From Chinchilla lanigera (lineage: Eukaryota > Chordata > Mammalia > Rodentia > Chinchillidae), in the NCBI RefSeq assembly GCF_000276665.1, contig NW_004955437.1, positions 3,115,481 to 3,179,480 on the forward strand: 64,000 bases of DNA, read 5' to 3'. The position numbers and the translations under genes are program-made. Positions 30,481-41,089 of this stretch are shown here, piece after piece (the first letter of the stretch is position 1; every line of letters begins with the position of its first letter). A model generated the notes under the pieces. It was not told the origin of the DNA, made no database searches, and saw only the letters and a list, made by a program, of their open reading frames with translations.

Positions 30481-31554
30481 CACTACTTCTGTCAGGAGCG
30501 CTGGACTGCTGTGTGCTCCAGGGATCAAGGCAGAGGCATCTAGAGGGAGGAGGAGGACAGGAAGATGGCATCTACTGGGACAAAGCGGCTGAGGAAGGAG
30601 GTGCTGCTGACTATGAAGAGCACCCCGAATGGGCAGGAATCTCCGTGCCACGTGCCCTGGCCGCACAAAAACCCAGAGTCTGGCACAGGCCCTTCTGCCT
30701 GCTTCAGTCCTCAGGGCCCCAGACGGGCGGGCAAACAAACACGGCCCTGCGGGGGAGGCCCAGACACCCGGGGAGAGGGGAGGCCTCTGGGAGCAGAAAA
30801 CAAGCCCTGGGTCCAGGGAGGCCAAAATAACCTGCTCATTGAGTCAAGGCACCAACATGTTGGTCAAGCCGGCAGGGGGGAAACCCAAACCCCAGCCAGA
30901 TCTATTATTTAGCAGTTTGTCACCAAGCAAAAAATAAAAATGATCTCCCCCCCCAACACCCCACCATAACTGCGGCGGTGATGAGTGTTGCTATTTGGTG
31001 TCAGAAGTCACCTCGGGTCAGCCCAGGCCAAGTCGCTTGTTTTAGATTTGAGTGATAATAACGATCTGGATACAGGAACTCCCCATGTTGGGAGAGTGTG
31101 ACGTCTTCTCTCGGTCCCCGAGCCCTGCGTCGTTGCCTGCAGTGTCCCACAGGTCCCTCCTCTGACTAGGGGTGGTGGGAGGATGAGTGGGAGCCCAGGG
31201 CGGCGCTGGAGAAACTGACTGCCCAGTCTGTGACAAGTATTTGCTGCGTGCCTGCCGCGTGCCTGTCAGCCCAGGCGATTTCTGTTCCAGGGGCTGTGTG
31301 CTTGGGGGTCCATGTACCCCCTTCCCTCCATGACCCCCCCAGAGTGAGCTATAGAAAGCCTCCATTTAGAGTTCAAAAACTAATTGGTTACAGCTCCCAG
31401 AGGCCTGGGGGAAGGGCGGGCTGCATCTCAAGCAGTGTGCAGAGAATTACAAGTCCCGCTTCACAGTCCCTTTGGCTTGGCACAGGTTAAGTGTGTATAA
31501 ATCAGGCGTCTGCAGCTTTGCTTTCTAGTTCACCGTTCCGTTCACCCACGACTT
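30481..31554. other. Low-repeat intergenic stretch
   Basis: About 1 kb without a recognisable repeat. 30560-30830 is GC-rich with overlapping 100-120 codon frames in several phases, an outcome of composition and not of coding. 31370-31500 contains a single tataaatcag (31496-31505) with no supporting promoter context. Confidence 0.35.
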
Positions 31555-32010
31555 GAACCAGAACTTTTGAAAAAAAAAAAAGTTCTGCTGAAGTAAACAC
31601 ATGTACAGAAAAGAACACACATAAGTGCAAAATGGCTCTAGAGAATTTTCCAACAGTGAACGTACCCAGGTAGCAGCGTTTTGGGCAACAAACAGAACGT
31701 GGCAGCCCCAGGAGCCCCCGTTCCTGCCCTGAGCACCCCTTTCCAATACTGTGCTCTGATTGTTCCCCCAGGGTAACCCTAGGCTGACCTCCTGCACAGT
31801 GGATGAGTTTTGCCTGCCTTTGAACGCTGTGTAAATGCAGTCATACAGGATGTCCCCTTTTGTGTCTGGCTTCTCTCACTCGACATCTTGTCTGAGACTG
31901 ACCTGCGCTGTCACGAGGGATTGTCATTTATTCTGACAATATTCCATCTACTCTACAGTAGAGGCCATTTCTAGGTGGGAACTACCATAAAAGTGCTGCT
32001 AAGGCCAGAG
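31555..32010 (-). mobile_element. L1M 3'-end fragment (antisense)
   Basis: Reverse-complement L1: acatgtacagaaaagaacac, cagtgaacgtacccaggtag, caacaaacagaacgtggcag, agttttgcctgcctttgaac, cttttgtgtctggcttctctc, gacaatattccatctactc. Confidence 0.8.
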
Positions 32011-32202
32011 CTTTCTTTCACAATTGGGCTCTACAGCCCTCTTTCTTAAAAACATATTTTTATTGGGGAAAAATATATATAGTATAAGTTATATATAAAT
32101 ACATAAATATATATAATATAAATGTGCCATTCTAACCGTGTTCAAGTGGCATAATCACATCTACACTGCTGCATAACCATCACCACTATTTCCAAAACGT
32201 TT

Positions 32203-32340
32203 TGTTTTGTTTAAATGGACTCTCGCTGTGCTCCATCCAAACTGGCCTCGAACTTTCTAGGTAGCCCTGGCTGGCCTTGAACTCGTGGCCCTCTTGCCTC
32301 CTGAGTGTTGGAATTACAGGCATGCACCACTGCTCCTGGC
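32203..32340 (-). mobile_element. B1-type SINE
   Basis: Minus-strand B1, diverged, with near-identical flanks tccaaaacgtttt / tccaaaacttttt at its borders as target duplication. Confidence 0.88.
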
Positions 32341-32535
32341 TCTATGTCCAAAACTTTTTCATCATCCCAAAGAGAACTCTGCACCCATTAAGCAATTACT
32401 CTCCATTTCTCTATAACCTCGGATCTACTTTCTATCTCCTCCAATGTTCCTGTTTCTGGTACTCCCACAGATGGAATGTGTCCTCTTGTGACTGGCTGCC
32501 TTCACTTAGCATAATGTTTTCAAGATCCATCCATA

Positions 32536-32724
32536 TTTTTGTTTGTTTGGTTGGTTGGTTGGTATTTTTTTTTCTTTTTTGTCTTTTTGAGGCAGGGTCT
32601 CGCTATGCAGTTCAGGCTGGCCTTGAGCTCACTTTGTAGCCCAGGCTGGTCTCGAATTCGCGACGATCCTCCTGCCTCAGCCTCCCAAGTGCTGGGATTA
32701 CAGGTGTGTGCCACCACGCCCGGC
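32536..32724 (-). mobile_element. B1-type SINE, young
   Basis: Minus-strand B1 close to consensus, tail complement (TTGG)n plus T-runs, head gtgccaccacgcccggct. Confidence 0.95.
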
Positions 32725-32939
32725 TAGGGTCCAACCATGTTGTGGGTCGAAACTTCATTCTCCCTTCAGGAATGAAGTTTTACCCAGCCCAGGAGAGATG
32801 CTTTTACAACCAAAGAATACTTCATTGTATGGCTACACCGCATTTTGTAGATCCATTCACTGGCTGACGGACACCAGGGTGTTTGCACCTTTTAGTGTCA
32901 TGATTAACACTACAGTGAAGACTGGCATCCAGGTGTCTG

Positions 32940-33155
32940 TGTGTCACCCACCGCCTTCTACTGTGTGTCACTTGCTGAGCCAGGCACTTACCCACCCGTC
33001 AGCAATCTGCCAGCTGAATGAAGTGGAGTTGTCACCCCCAGGCTACCGACGAGGAAACTGACGCTCCGAGGATCCAAGGAACTTTCCCCGATCTAAGAGG
33101 CTAATGCCATGACTCAAATCCAGACCCTCTGATTCTAATCTAGTTTTCCATCCAT
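32940..33155 (-). repeat. MIR SINE
   Basis: Reverse-complement MIR: tgctgagccaggcacttacc, cgaggaaactgacgctccg, ctaatgccatgactcaaatcc. Confidence 0.65.
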
Positions 33156-33794
33156 CACCCTACTGCTCCTGTCTTGCCATTCCGGTCACAAAGAAGTCAG
33201 ACGATTTTGTTTTACGACCTAGCTCTTGCTCTGTCTCCAGGTAGAAAATCTTCCCCTTGGAGCCACTAACCAGGCCTTGGACTTTCTGGAAGCTATTTCA
33301 TCTCTCCTGGCACCCAGCCCAGGACCAGGGAACAAGAGAGGGTCCTCACACCTTGACTAAGCCTTTACGCCTCGTGCTGTAGGTTTTTGTTGTAAAAGCA
33401 ACACCTCTGCTCTCCTGCTGCCGGGCTTCCTGAGTGACCCCGGGTGTGATTTTTATTCAGGGACACAGAAGTGCTGGGCCCAAAGTGCCCCCTCTCTGAT
33501 CCCTGCCACAGTAAATTATTGTGGGAGGCTCCCACTGTGTGTGCAGGGAACAAGGGTGGTTTGGCCCAGTCACCCCTCCTGCTTCGGGGCGTCCCTGTCT
33601 GCCTCTGGCAGAGTAGGCAGGACACAAACAGGTGGAAGCGCAGTGATCAAGCCCTTCGAGCTGGGTCCCAAGGGTAGCAGAAGGCTGCGCAGGTTCTGGA
33701 GGGAGGATGGGGCCGTTGAGCATGGCGCTCAGGGGGTGTCCCCAACCAACTTCCTGCCAAAGGTCCTTGACATTATCCATGCAAATATTTCCTG
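33156..33794. other. Unassigned intergenic sequence with octamer-like site
   Basis: No gene. An old L2/MIR end may lie at 33775-33820 (caaatatttcctgactgcc). An octamer-type atgcaaat lies at 33779-33786 just before the CpG-rich island. Confidence 0.4.
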
Positions 33795-34320
33795 ACTGCC
33801 AGCCGTGCGCCGGGCCCCACGGTAGGCCGCAGGATGGGGGACCCAGCGCCAGTGCCAGCACCCGCCCGAGCCGCCCAGGGCTGAGGCCGACAGCCCCACG
33901 CGCACGGAGCAGGGGCTTTGGGCTTCTCTNNNNNNNNNNNNNNNNNNNNNNNNNNNNNNNNNNNNNNNNNNNNNNNNNNNNNNNNNNNNNNNNNNNNNNN
34001 NNNNNNNNNNNNNNNNNNNNNNNNNNNNNNNNNNNNNNNNNNNNNNNNNNNNNNNNNNNNNNNNNNNNNNNNNNNNNNNNNNNNNNNNNNNNNNNNNNNN
34101 NNNNNNNNNNNNNNNNNNNNNNNNNNNNNNNNNNNNNNNNNNNNNNNNNNNNNNNNNNNNNNNNNNNNNNNNNNNNNNNNNNNNCGGAGAGGGGCAGCCC
34201 TGCGCGCCCGCAGGCGCCGCCGCTGGTCCCGGTGGCTCAGAGCCCTGAGAGCACCGGGGCCCCTCGGCCCAGCGCAGCCCGCGGCCGCCTGCCAGTCACA
34301 CTTACAGCTTTAAGTTAAAC
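33795..34320. promoter_or_regulatory. Orphan CpG-rich island interrupted by gap
   Basis: Both flanks of the gap (33795-33929 and 34185-34315) are strikingly GC- and CpG-rich compared with everything within several kb: cgcccgagccgcccaggg on the left; gcgcgcccgcaggcgccgcc and cagcccgcggccgcctgcc on the right. No exon is recognisable. It is about 29 kb upstream of SCUBE3 and could be a distal promoter for an unannotated transcript or a CpG-island enhancer. The missing bases prevent a decision. Confidence 0.5.
33930..34184. other. Assembly gap, 255 N
   Basis: Run of 255 undetermined bases inside the GC-rich island. The non-round length suggests an estimated gap size. The open frames drawn across it are meaningless. 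Confidence 1.
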
Positions 34321-34362
34321 CCGTGCCCATAGCTCTGGATGGTACATACATGCCTATATCGG

Positions 34363-34374
34363 TCACGTCACGTG
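34363..34374. promoter_or_regulatory. Overlapping CACGTC/CACGTG E-box-type motif
   Basis: tcacgtcacgtg contains a canonical CACGTG E-box plus an abutting CACGTC, the style bound by USF/TFE/MITF bHLH factors or ATF-type bZIPs. It lies about 45 bp right of the CpG island edge. Confidence 0.35.
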
Positions 34375-34647
34375 CTTTTAAAACTTCATTGGCGTTTTCT
34401 TTTCCTTTTTTCTCGACTTCCCCACTGCCGAGTCCAGGTAACCTAAGATGTAGGCAACCTAGAATGAACTAGTCTGTGTATATTTCTCCACCTTCTTGCA
34501 AACGCATGCCAAGAGCTCTCTGTCAAGATGATTTCACTGTCACTGGGATCTCCTTAGACCTTGTTCTGTATCTCTCCCTCTTTCGTTCATATCTCACAGG
34601 AAGAGGTGTGGTTGTATAGCAGTCTTTTGGTTTTTAATTCGTGTTAT

Positions 34648-34832
34648 CAGCCCAGGGGTGATACAGCTCCCGCCTGTAACTCCTGTACCATGAGAGGCTG
34701 AGGCAGGAGTATCACAAGTTCTAGTCCTGCCTGAGCAGTCTCAAAATGTAAAAAACATTTTAAAAGGCCTGGGGATGTAGCTCAGTGTGAAGGTCCTCGG
34801 TTCAATCCCTGCACTGGGGGAAAAAAGTATTC
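34648..34832 (+). mobile_element. Composite B1-ID SINE, old (sense orientation)
   Basis: B1-like part (cagcccaggggtgatacagc, gagaggctgaggcaggag, gagcagtctcaaaatg) with an internal AAAAA spacer, then an ID part (ggcctggggatgtagctcag, ggttcaatccctgcactggg) and an A tail. This sense copy shows the B1-then-ID order directly. Confidence 0.75.
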
Positions 34833-35480
34833 TTTACTTACAATACACTTTAGTCATTTTAAGTGTCTGGTGGGATGAATTCTGCTAATAGCATACAGTG
34901 GTGTAGCCACCACAAACAACAGTCTCTCAACCGAAACAGCCCTTCTGCTCTTGGTGGTGCATGGGCTCTCCAGCCCTGGCCAGGGGCCGTTCTTACTCTG
35001 CCCAAAATCTTGGTGCTGGTTGCATGCGCTCTGTGGTGTACACAATTGATTCAAATGCCCCCTCGAGACAGGCGTCCACGGTGTTTCCTTGAGCTATGTG
35101 CAGCGGTGTGATAAAAATCTTTGTCACACATTGACATGTTATTCACAAGTTAGATTGCTGGGCCAACCTGTTCCTGGATTTGATTTTAGAAATCTTGCAG
35201 ATTGTGTGGTAGGTGTAATGCACCCCATCCCATCCCTGCCGACGATAAGCGAGGGCGATGTTTCCCCCGCACCCCAGCAGCCCCGCTGGGCTGGCACAGC
35301 CCCTGGTGATTTCTAACATCTGTCGAATTCCCCCCTCGGGTGTCTCCCTGTTGCTTTCATCTGCACTTCTCTGACCCTTGAGTGAACCTGAGCATATTTT
35401 CATCTGTTCGGTGGCCACTGTGCTCTGCTGTTCCGGGAACTACATCCTCCTGGTACATGTTTATGTGCTTGAAGCATAGA

Positions 35481-35654
35481 AATTCCTGTGCACCCAGAAC
35501 GCCGGTGAAGGAGGTGCTTGGAGTTAATGGAACGCTCTGGAGTTAATGGAGAGTTCCCTCATTTGTCACGCTCAATTACGAGCTTTCTAAGATGAGGCCA
35601 CAAGCAGATATATGTAGTAATAGAACTGAACAAATATGAGAGGTATGTGGAGAA
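35481..35654. other. Short unique segment with a 13-bp direct repeat
   Basis: tggagttaatgga occurs twice, at 35519-35531 and 35538-35550, a 19-bp period. Each copy holds a TTAAT homeobox-type core. Confidence 0.6.
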
Positions 35655-35830
35655 TGAAAGCGAGTGGGCTTCGGGGTCACTTAATAGCTGCGTGCTGTAG
35701 GGTGAATCACCTGACCCTTCGGAGCTTTCCTTTGCTCAACCGTGAAACACCGACAATAGTGGTTGTGCCACTCACCTCTTCACGGCGATTGAAAAGCTCA
35801 GCAGCGGTTCATGTAAGGAACCGGGACCCG
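35655..35830 (+). repeat. MIR SINE
   Basis: Contains cttcggggtcacttaatagc, gctgcgtgctgtagggtgaa, cacctgacccttcggagc and gtgaaacaccgacaatagtgg, in MIR order. Confidence 0.7.
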
Positions 35831-36021
35831 GTAGAGGATCGCTGTGAGGTACCAGAAAGCATGGTTTGCACTTTCTTCCATGGTTGGCAGGGCTTTCGGA
35901 GGCCTAGGTGTAAGCGCGAAAATCACTCTCCACTGCATGGGTCTGAATGAAACTTGAATCATTTCAGCTTGCTGTGTGCCAGTTGCAGAACTCAGGGTCC
36001 CACCACCTCAGAGAATTTATT

Positions 36022-36142
36022 CTATTTTTTTTTGCTGGTTTTTTTTTTTTGTTTGTTTGTTTTTCTCCGGTACCGGGAACCGAACTCACGACCTTGCGCT
36101 TGCCAGGCAGGCGCTTTTGCCGCTGAGCTAAATCCCCAGCCC
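36022..36142 (-). mobile_element. ID-type SINE, very young
   Basis: Minus-strand ID matching the young consensus throughout, with a long T/TTTG tail complement. The 19-bp target duplication (ccacctcagagaatttatt) at 36003-36021 and 36143-36161 is perfect. Confidence 0.97.
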
Positions 36143-36161
36143 CCACCTCAGAGAATTTATT

Positions 36162-36835
36162 GTGGTGAGGGACTGCCTTGTGTTTTGGAGGATGTGTGGC
36201 ATCATCCTAGATCTCTACCTATTAATAGCAGATAGCTAGATAGACGGACAGAAAGACGCACACACACCCCAGCCATAAGGACCATAGATGCTCCCACGCC
36301 TGGGTACATGTCCTTGGGACAGAGCCCCTCCTCCATCTCACAGCCCGTATTCCTCGGCTCCCAGGATTCCCAAGCAGAGTCTCCAGGAAGGCCAGGTCCG
36401 AGCAGGCCCCAGGGGCAGGGTACAGCGGGGAGGGGATGACTTCCGTGATGTCAGAACCCAGCCCACAACCCCACGGTGCTCACAGGAGGTCCCTTAGGTG
36501 GGAGTGCATGTCTGCCCTTGAAGGTCGGGCAGTCTCCAGGCTCGCTGAGCGACAAGGGAGGATCAAGGCCTGCAGCCTTCTTTTCAAAGGATCTTCCCTT
36601 TCATTCATTCCCAGGTCTGGTCACGGGCTCTCACTGGGTCCATGGTTCCCTCAGCCTCTGCACTGACCACAGAGCCCATGGACTGCGCTCCCTCCCAACA
36701 TGTGCCTCCCCTCCTGCGTCCTCAGGGCCAGCTCGCGCCCCGCACAGCTCCTTACCTTTCCTTCCAGTGCCACTGAACAAAGATTAACAAAACCTGCTGG
36801 TTGCTTCCCACTGTCTGTCCTTCCTTTCTTCCTCA
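36162..36835. other. Unassigned intergenic sequence
   Basis: No gene. Short (GATA)-like run near 36225-36250 (gatagctagatagacggaca). GC-moderate, with domain-free frames of about 70-100 codons. Confidence 0.4.
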
Positions 36836-36839
36836 GTAA

Positions 36840-37260
36840 CGGCCCCGGACAACAAGCCTAGCTAAAAACCCTGCATTTGCCGGTCTCCCTTGCAGCTTGG
36901 TGTAGCCATGTAAAGCCCTGTGACTAAGTTTTGGCTACTGAGACACAAGCACAAGGGTGGCAGGGGATTTCTAGGAGGATTCCTTGAAAGGGTGGGAATC
37001 CTATGCCCTTTTGGTCCCGCACTCATTTTTCAATGACTTCCTGGAATTCAGATGTAGCAAGTGGAATTCCAGTAGCTATTTTGAGCCAGAAGGAGAATTT
37101 AAAGATGATAGAGCGAAAGACAGCAATGTCCCAAGGGCAGCAGAGCTGCTAAACTAGCCCTGGAGCTACAGACGTACGACTGTGAAGTCTTATACAGACT
37201 TAAACACTCACGTGTTTAAGCAACCCTGGCTGGACCTTGTTACTAGCAAACACGATTCCC
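36840..37260 (+). repeat. Old interspersed repeat, probably LTR-like
   Basis: Blocks gtctcccttgcagcttggtg, agccatgtaaagccctgtga, ttttggctactgagacacaag and gatgatagagcgaaagaca, ending with acgtgtttaagcaacc. They match the same ancient pattern as 7150-7470 (ends near gtttaagcca). Confidence 0.5.
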
Positions 37261-39615
37261 GAGGCAAGTTGCGTACTGCTCCATTCCAGACCCGTACTTC
37301 TGTCTTTGCTGTTCACCAATTCTCCTTGTTCTCAGGCTGAATACTTTGGAATCCTCACGGATGGGTCATTTACTGTTTCTCCAGCCAGTCAGCCACCAAG
37401 CCTTGTCAGTTTTCTGACGAGTACCTCTTTGCCTCCCTCTCTTGTCCTCTACCTCATTCTCAGCATGGTACCATGAGTGGAGGGTTGGCAAGGGTGGACA
37501 GGACTCAGAGACTTGTGGGATTATTGTCACCCAGCTCAGCAAGAGACACCATTAAGAGGCAGGCCTGGGGGTAAAAGTTACTTTATCAGGTAGGACATTT
37601 GGTTATGCCAATACCTCGTAAGCAGTCAAAAATAGATCCGGAGCGGGTGTCACTTAGCTGATGAACTAAAGCTGCGTATGCACACACCTGCCTAGGTCAG
37701 ACCTCTATTTTCATCATCCACAGAGGTACACATTACCTTTCATTACAGAAAAACCAGGTTACAGAGAAAACCCTCAAGAGTTTGCTGTTGACTTGAGCCG
37801 TGTCATTTGCACGCAGGACAAAATATGTCTGTGGTCAGCTCGCATCCCAGGCCTGCTACTAGAAATAAAATGACCCCTTGTTCCAGTCGCACGGGAACAT
37901 TGAAGAAAGGGGAGGGGGCACCGCGGCAGGAAAAATGCCTGAGAGCTTACACAAACTGGGTAAATGGAATCACAGGATGGGCAGCCCCAGGAGTCCAGGA
38001 ATTAATAGCCCCACTGAGGCTCCAGGACTCCGGAGATGGAGCTATTTAAAGGCAAGAAAGGTCATTTCCACCCGCAGAGGCTGCCCGGGCTGCGTTATCT
38101 GGACCGTCTTCAGCCCGGTGTTCTGGCAGCCTCCCCGGCCTGACCTCCCTGTGGCGGAACCACGGGGCTCACGGCCAGCCTGTCGTCATGCTCCTGGGAG
38201 GCGGGCTGACCTCAGCCTCTCCGGTTCCTCTGCTTCCTCTTCTCTGCTCAGGCCCCAGGAGAGGCTGAGTGGACACTCGGGACCCACCCAGCCCTCTGCA
38301 AGGGGTGCTGAGCTCTGGCTGCCGCCGCCCGAGTAGAGAGCCCACGCGTCCAGCGGGGTGGGCTGAGGGCGGGTGCGGGACATGGGGTCTGGAGAGAGAC
38401 AGAGGCCCTTGTCCCACGAGAATCACACCTGTCCTGCTGCGTGACCTTGTTCTCAGAGGGAGGGTCCTGGGGGGGCATCCTCCCCAGGTTCTTGGTGTCC
38501 TGAACAAAGACCTGGACGAGACGTGCAGAAAAGGCTGCGTTTGTTGAATGTGGAAAAGCAGGACGCCCTGCAGGGCGAGGGTGGGCTGCTGAACAGACGC
38601 ACAGCAGCCTGGAGGATGAGGGAACCGGGTCTTTGTATACAAAATTCCTGGGCTGGCTTCCCACTAGATGTAAATGAAGGCTTGAAAACAACACTTTTGC
38701 TGCGACCTGAAAGTCTCACTTCCCGAGGGGTTTCATGTACAGTGCACAGGAGCAGGGGTGTCATTTGGGGGCCTGTGTGTTGAGCAAGTCTGTTGGGTTT
38801 TTATGACCTTTGACACATTCGGTCTTGTGGTTCGGTTTGGTCCAGTGTGCCCCAGCCCTAATCTACCTCAACCTCAGGCCCTTTGCTCACTCTCTCTGCC
38901 CCCCTCCATTTCCTTAACTGGGGAACGGAGTCATCTTCCCCTAGCTTTATGTCTGGGGAAGATCAGAGAAGGGAAGTCTTTTGAACCTTTAGGAAGAAAA
39001 GCACCTTAGAAATCCAGGTATTACCTGCAACTCCTCCTCCTCGCCCCTCCAGGCAAGGTAATCCAGAAACACTTCCCCTGCATGGGCAGAAGGCAGGAAA
39101 CTGGTGTTTGAAGTGCCACTGGGCTCCAGACTGTGACACAGACGTACAGCCTCCTGCTCCCGAGAGCCCAGGCTCACATTCTTGCCTGGCACCCAAAGCA
39201 AGAGCTTCCTCACATCCTGTCTGCTCTGATCTTCCGCATCTGCTCTGGCTGAGGTTTCTGCCGCTTAGGGGGATTGGGGGACTTGAAAGCCCAAGGAATG
39301 TGCCAAGACCAGGTCTGCCCTGCAGGTGTCTAATGTCTGGGGATTGTTCTCTGAACCCGAGACCTGGCCCGGGGAAAGCACAGTGGCGCTAAATGAGTTT
39401 CTAAGGGAGGGATGATGAAATGCCTGGGGCGCCCAGCCTGAGGTTCCCCCAAATCCACTGCTGGCTGCTACCACCCAAGGGGTGGAAGGAAGCTAAGAAC
39501 TATTTTGTTGTTGCTGTTGTTGTTGTTACGCAAACAACTATAGAAACGAAGCCTTGCAGGTCTTTCCATCCTCCTGTACCCCGTCCTCTTGTCCTGTTTC
39601 AGAACTTGCCAGGAA
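37261..39615. other. Long intergenic stretch, mostly unassigned
   Basis: No gene supported despite several frames of 80-157 codons, which overlap in both strands around 38.2-38.7 kb where GC is high. No SINE in 2.3 kb. 37500-37620 and 38510-38800 have an LTR-like flavour but lack decisive signals. A short TTG-rich run lies at 39503-39527. Confidence 0.35.
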
Positions 39616-39619
39616 AGCA

Positions 39620-40230
39620 TATGTGTTTGAGGGGCGACAGGCGAGAGACCAGTACTGCAGGTGGTAAAAAGAATTTACCAGTAGCGAAGGAATAGAGAAA
39701 ACCTGAGTTTCCTCACACGCGGCTAGAGAGACACTGCTAGAGAGTAGTGGGTGAGTCCAAGAGCAGACCGCACCGTGGGTGTGAAAGGCTTAGATTTTTA
39801 TGTTTGATTTTAATGTGAAGAGGGAGCCCGGAAATGTCACCCAGGAATGTTTTCATCAGGTCATGGCGGTTTTCTTGTCCATCCATCTCAATTCTAAGGA
39901 CAGCCAGGTGTTGTTTTGAAGACTGGCACAATGTGTTTGGTTGATAGGGTCCAGTGCCCTTGGTGTTGCTAGGCACGGCCCTTCCAGGTAAGATTAATTG
40001 ACAAATGTGTAAAGATTGACTAATGTTAGTGGTTAAGGGGATTAGAATAAAATATATGTTTGTATGTGAAAGGGATTTTTGGCATTATATGGGTTAAAGG
40101 GAGAAATGGTATTCTGTAAGACATAACGTGTGGTTAGATATCTAGCGATGGGTACAGAGCTCACAAGGTGGAAAGTTAATGTTATACTGCAGGTTCCTTG
40201 TTCAGCTGCAGTGTGGCGTCTCATAAAAAA
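39620..40230 (-). repeat. Possible ERV LTR (antisense)
   Basis: The left border reads ggggcgacaggcgagagacc, gtactgcaggtggtaaaaag. Its reverse complement resembles an LTR R-U5 end after an AATAAA-like signal (here degenerate). An AT-rich body follows. No retroviral coding sequence adjoins. Tentative. Confidence 0.35.
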
Positions 40231-40294
40231 AAAAATGGTAAAATAGCCATGATTCCTTCCCCACAGCGCAGATATTTTCCCTACTTTGATTTTT

Positions 40295-40389
40295 TATGCT
40301 TTGTTTTGTTTTGCGGTACCAGGGATTGAACTCACGACCTTGCGCTTGCCAGGCAGGCGCTTATGCCACTGAGCTATATCCCTAGCCCC
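40295..40389 (-). mobile_element. ID-type SINE, young
   Basis: Minus-strand ID, near consensus, with a 14-bp perfect target duplication (ctactttgattttt) at 40281-40294 and 40390-40403. Confidence 0.96.
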
Positions 40390-40529
40390 CTACTTTGATT
40401 TTTAAAATTAAGATATTCTAGATACAGTAAATGTGTGTATCGATCAGAAGAGTCTAGACTGTGCCGCAGAAACAAATGGCCCCAATGTTTCAGGGGCTTA
40501 ATACCTTTCTGTTCCTTCTCCTTGCTGCT

Positions 40530-40684
40530 TTTTTTTTTTTTTTTTTTTTGAGACAAGAGCTCACTACGTAGTCCAGGGTGGTCTTGGACTCACTATGTGA
40601 CCGAGGCTGACCTTGAACATGCAGCCATCTTCCTGCCTCAGCCTCTTAAGTGCTGGGATTACAGGTGTGCGCCACCACACACAG
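40530..40684 (-). mobile_element. B1-type SINE
   Basis: Minus-strand B1 starting with a T20 run; duplicated units and head gcgccaccacacacagct are clear. Confidence 0.9.
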
Positions 40685-40802
40685 CTTCCTTGTAGCTCCT
40701 TGTTTCCGTTACATGGTCCTCCATAGTTAAGTAGGGCTCTGTCCATCCCCAGTCGAGGTCAAGAGCAAAGAGAGATCTGGAGGGTCTCAAAAACACAACT
40801 CA

Positions 40803-40941
40803 ATCCCAGCATTTGGGAGGTTGAGGCAGGAGAATCACTGTGAGTTTGAGGCCAGGCTGGGCCACAAAGTGAGTTCAAGGCCAACCTGAACTGCATAGTG
40901 AAACCTTGTCTCAAAAAGACAAAAACACAAAACAAAAAACC
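40803..40941 (+). mobile_element. B1-type SINE, 5'-truncated
   Basis: Plus-strand B1 starting only at atcccagcatttgggagg, i.e. lacking the first ~25 bp. A 9-bp target duplication (cacaactca) at 40794-40802 and 40942-40950 shows that the copy was inserted already truncated. Confidence 0.9.
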
Positions 40942-41089
40942 CACAACTCATTAACCTGAACTAGTCACAGGCCCCTCCCAACCACGAAGGACCAGAAAGT
41001 ACAATCGTGTCATTGTGCTTAAAGGAGAAGGACCCACAAAGGCTTGGCGAACAACAGTAACGGTGACCACAGAACGATTAGATCACACA

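Larger units (their letters stand above)
32040..32930 (-). mobile_element. L1M 3'-end fragment (antisense), split by two B1s
   Basis: Reverse-complement L1 in order: tataatataaatgtgccat, gctgcataaccatcaccac, [B1], gagaactctgcacccattaa, ggatctactttctatctcc, cttcacttagcataatgttt, [B1], atacttcattgtatggctac, tagatccattcactggctga. Confidence 0.85.
34321..35480 (-). mobile_element. L1M 3'UTR-type remnant (antisense), very decayed
   Basis: Weak reverse-complement L1 signals: tacaatacactttagtcattttaa region, ttagattgctgggccaacct, catctgcacttctctgaccc, gcatattttcatctgttcgg and ggccactgtgctctgctg, in L1 3' order. A B1-ID composite splits it. Family assignment is tentative, and 34321-34640 is the least certain part. 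Confidence 0.45.

Noticed and set aside
31496..31505. tataaatcag as a TATA-box promoter
   Set aside because: No CpG, initiator or downstream exon; isolated TATA-like words are common.
33707..34318. 203-codon frame across the 255-N gap
   Set aside because: Most of it is undetermined bases; no recognisable residues on either side.
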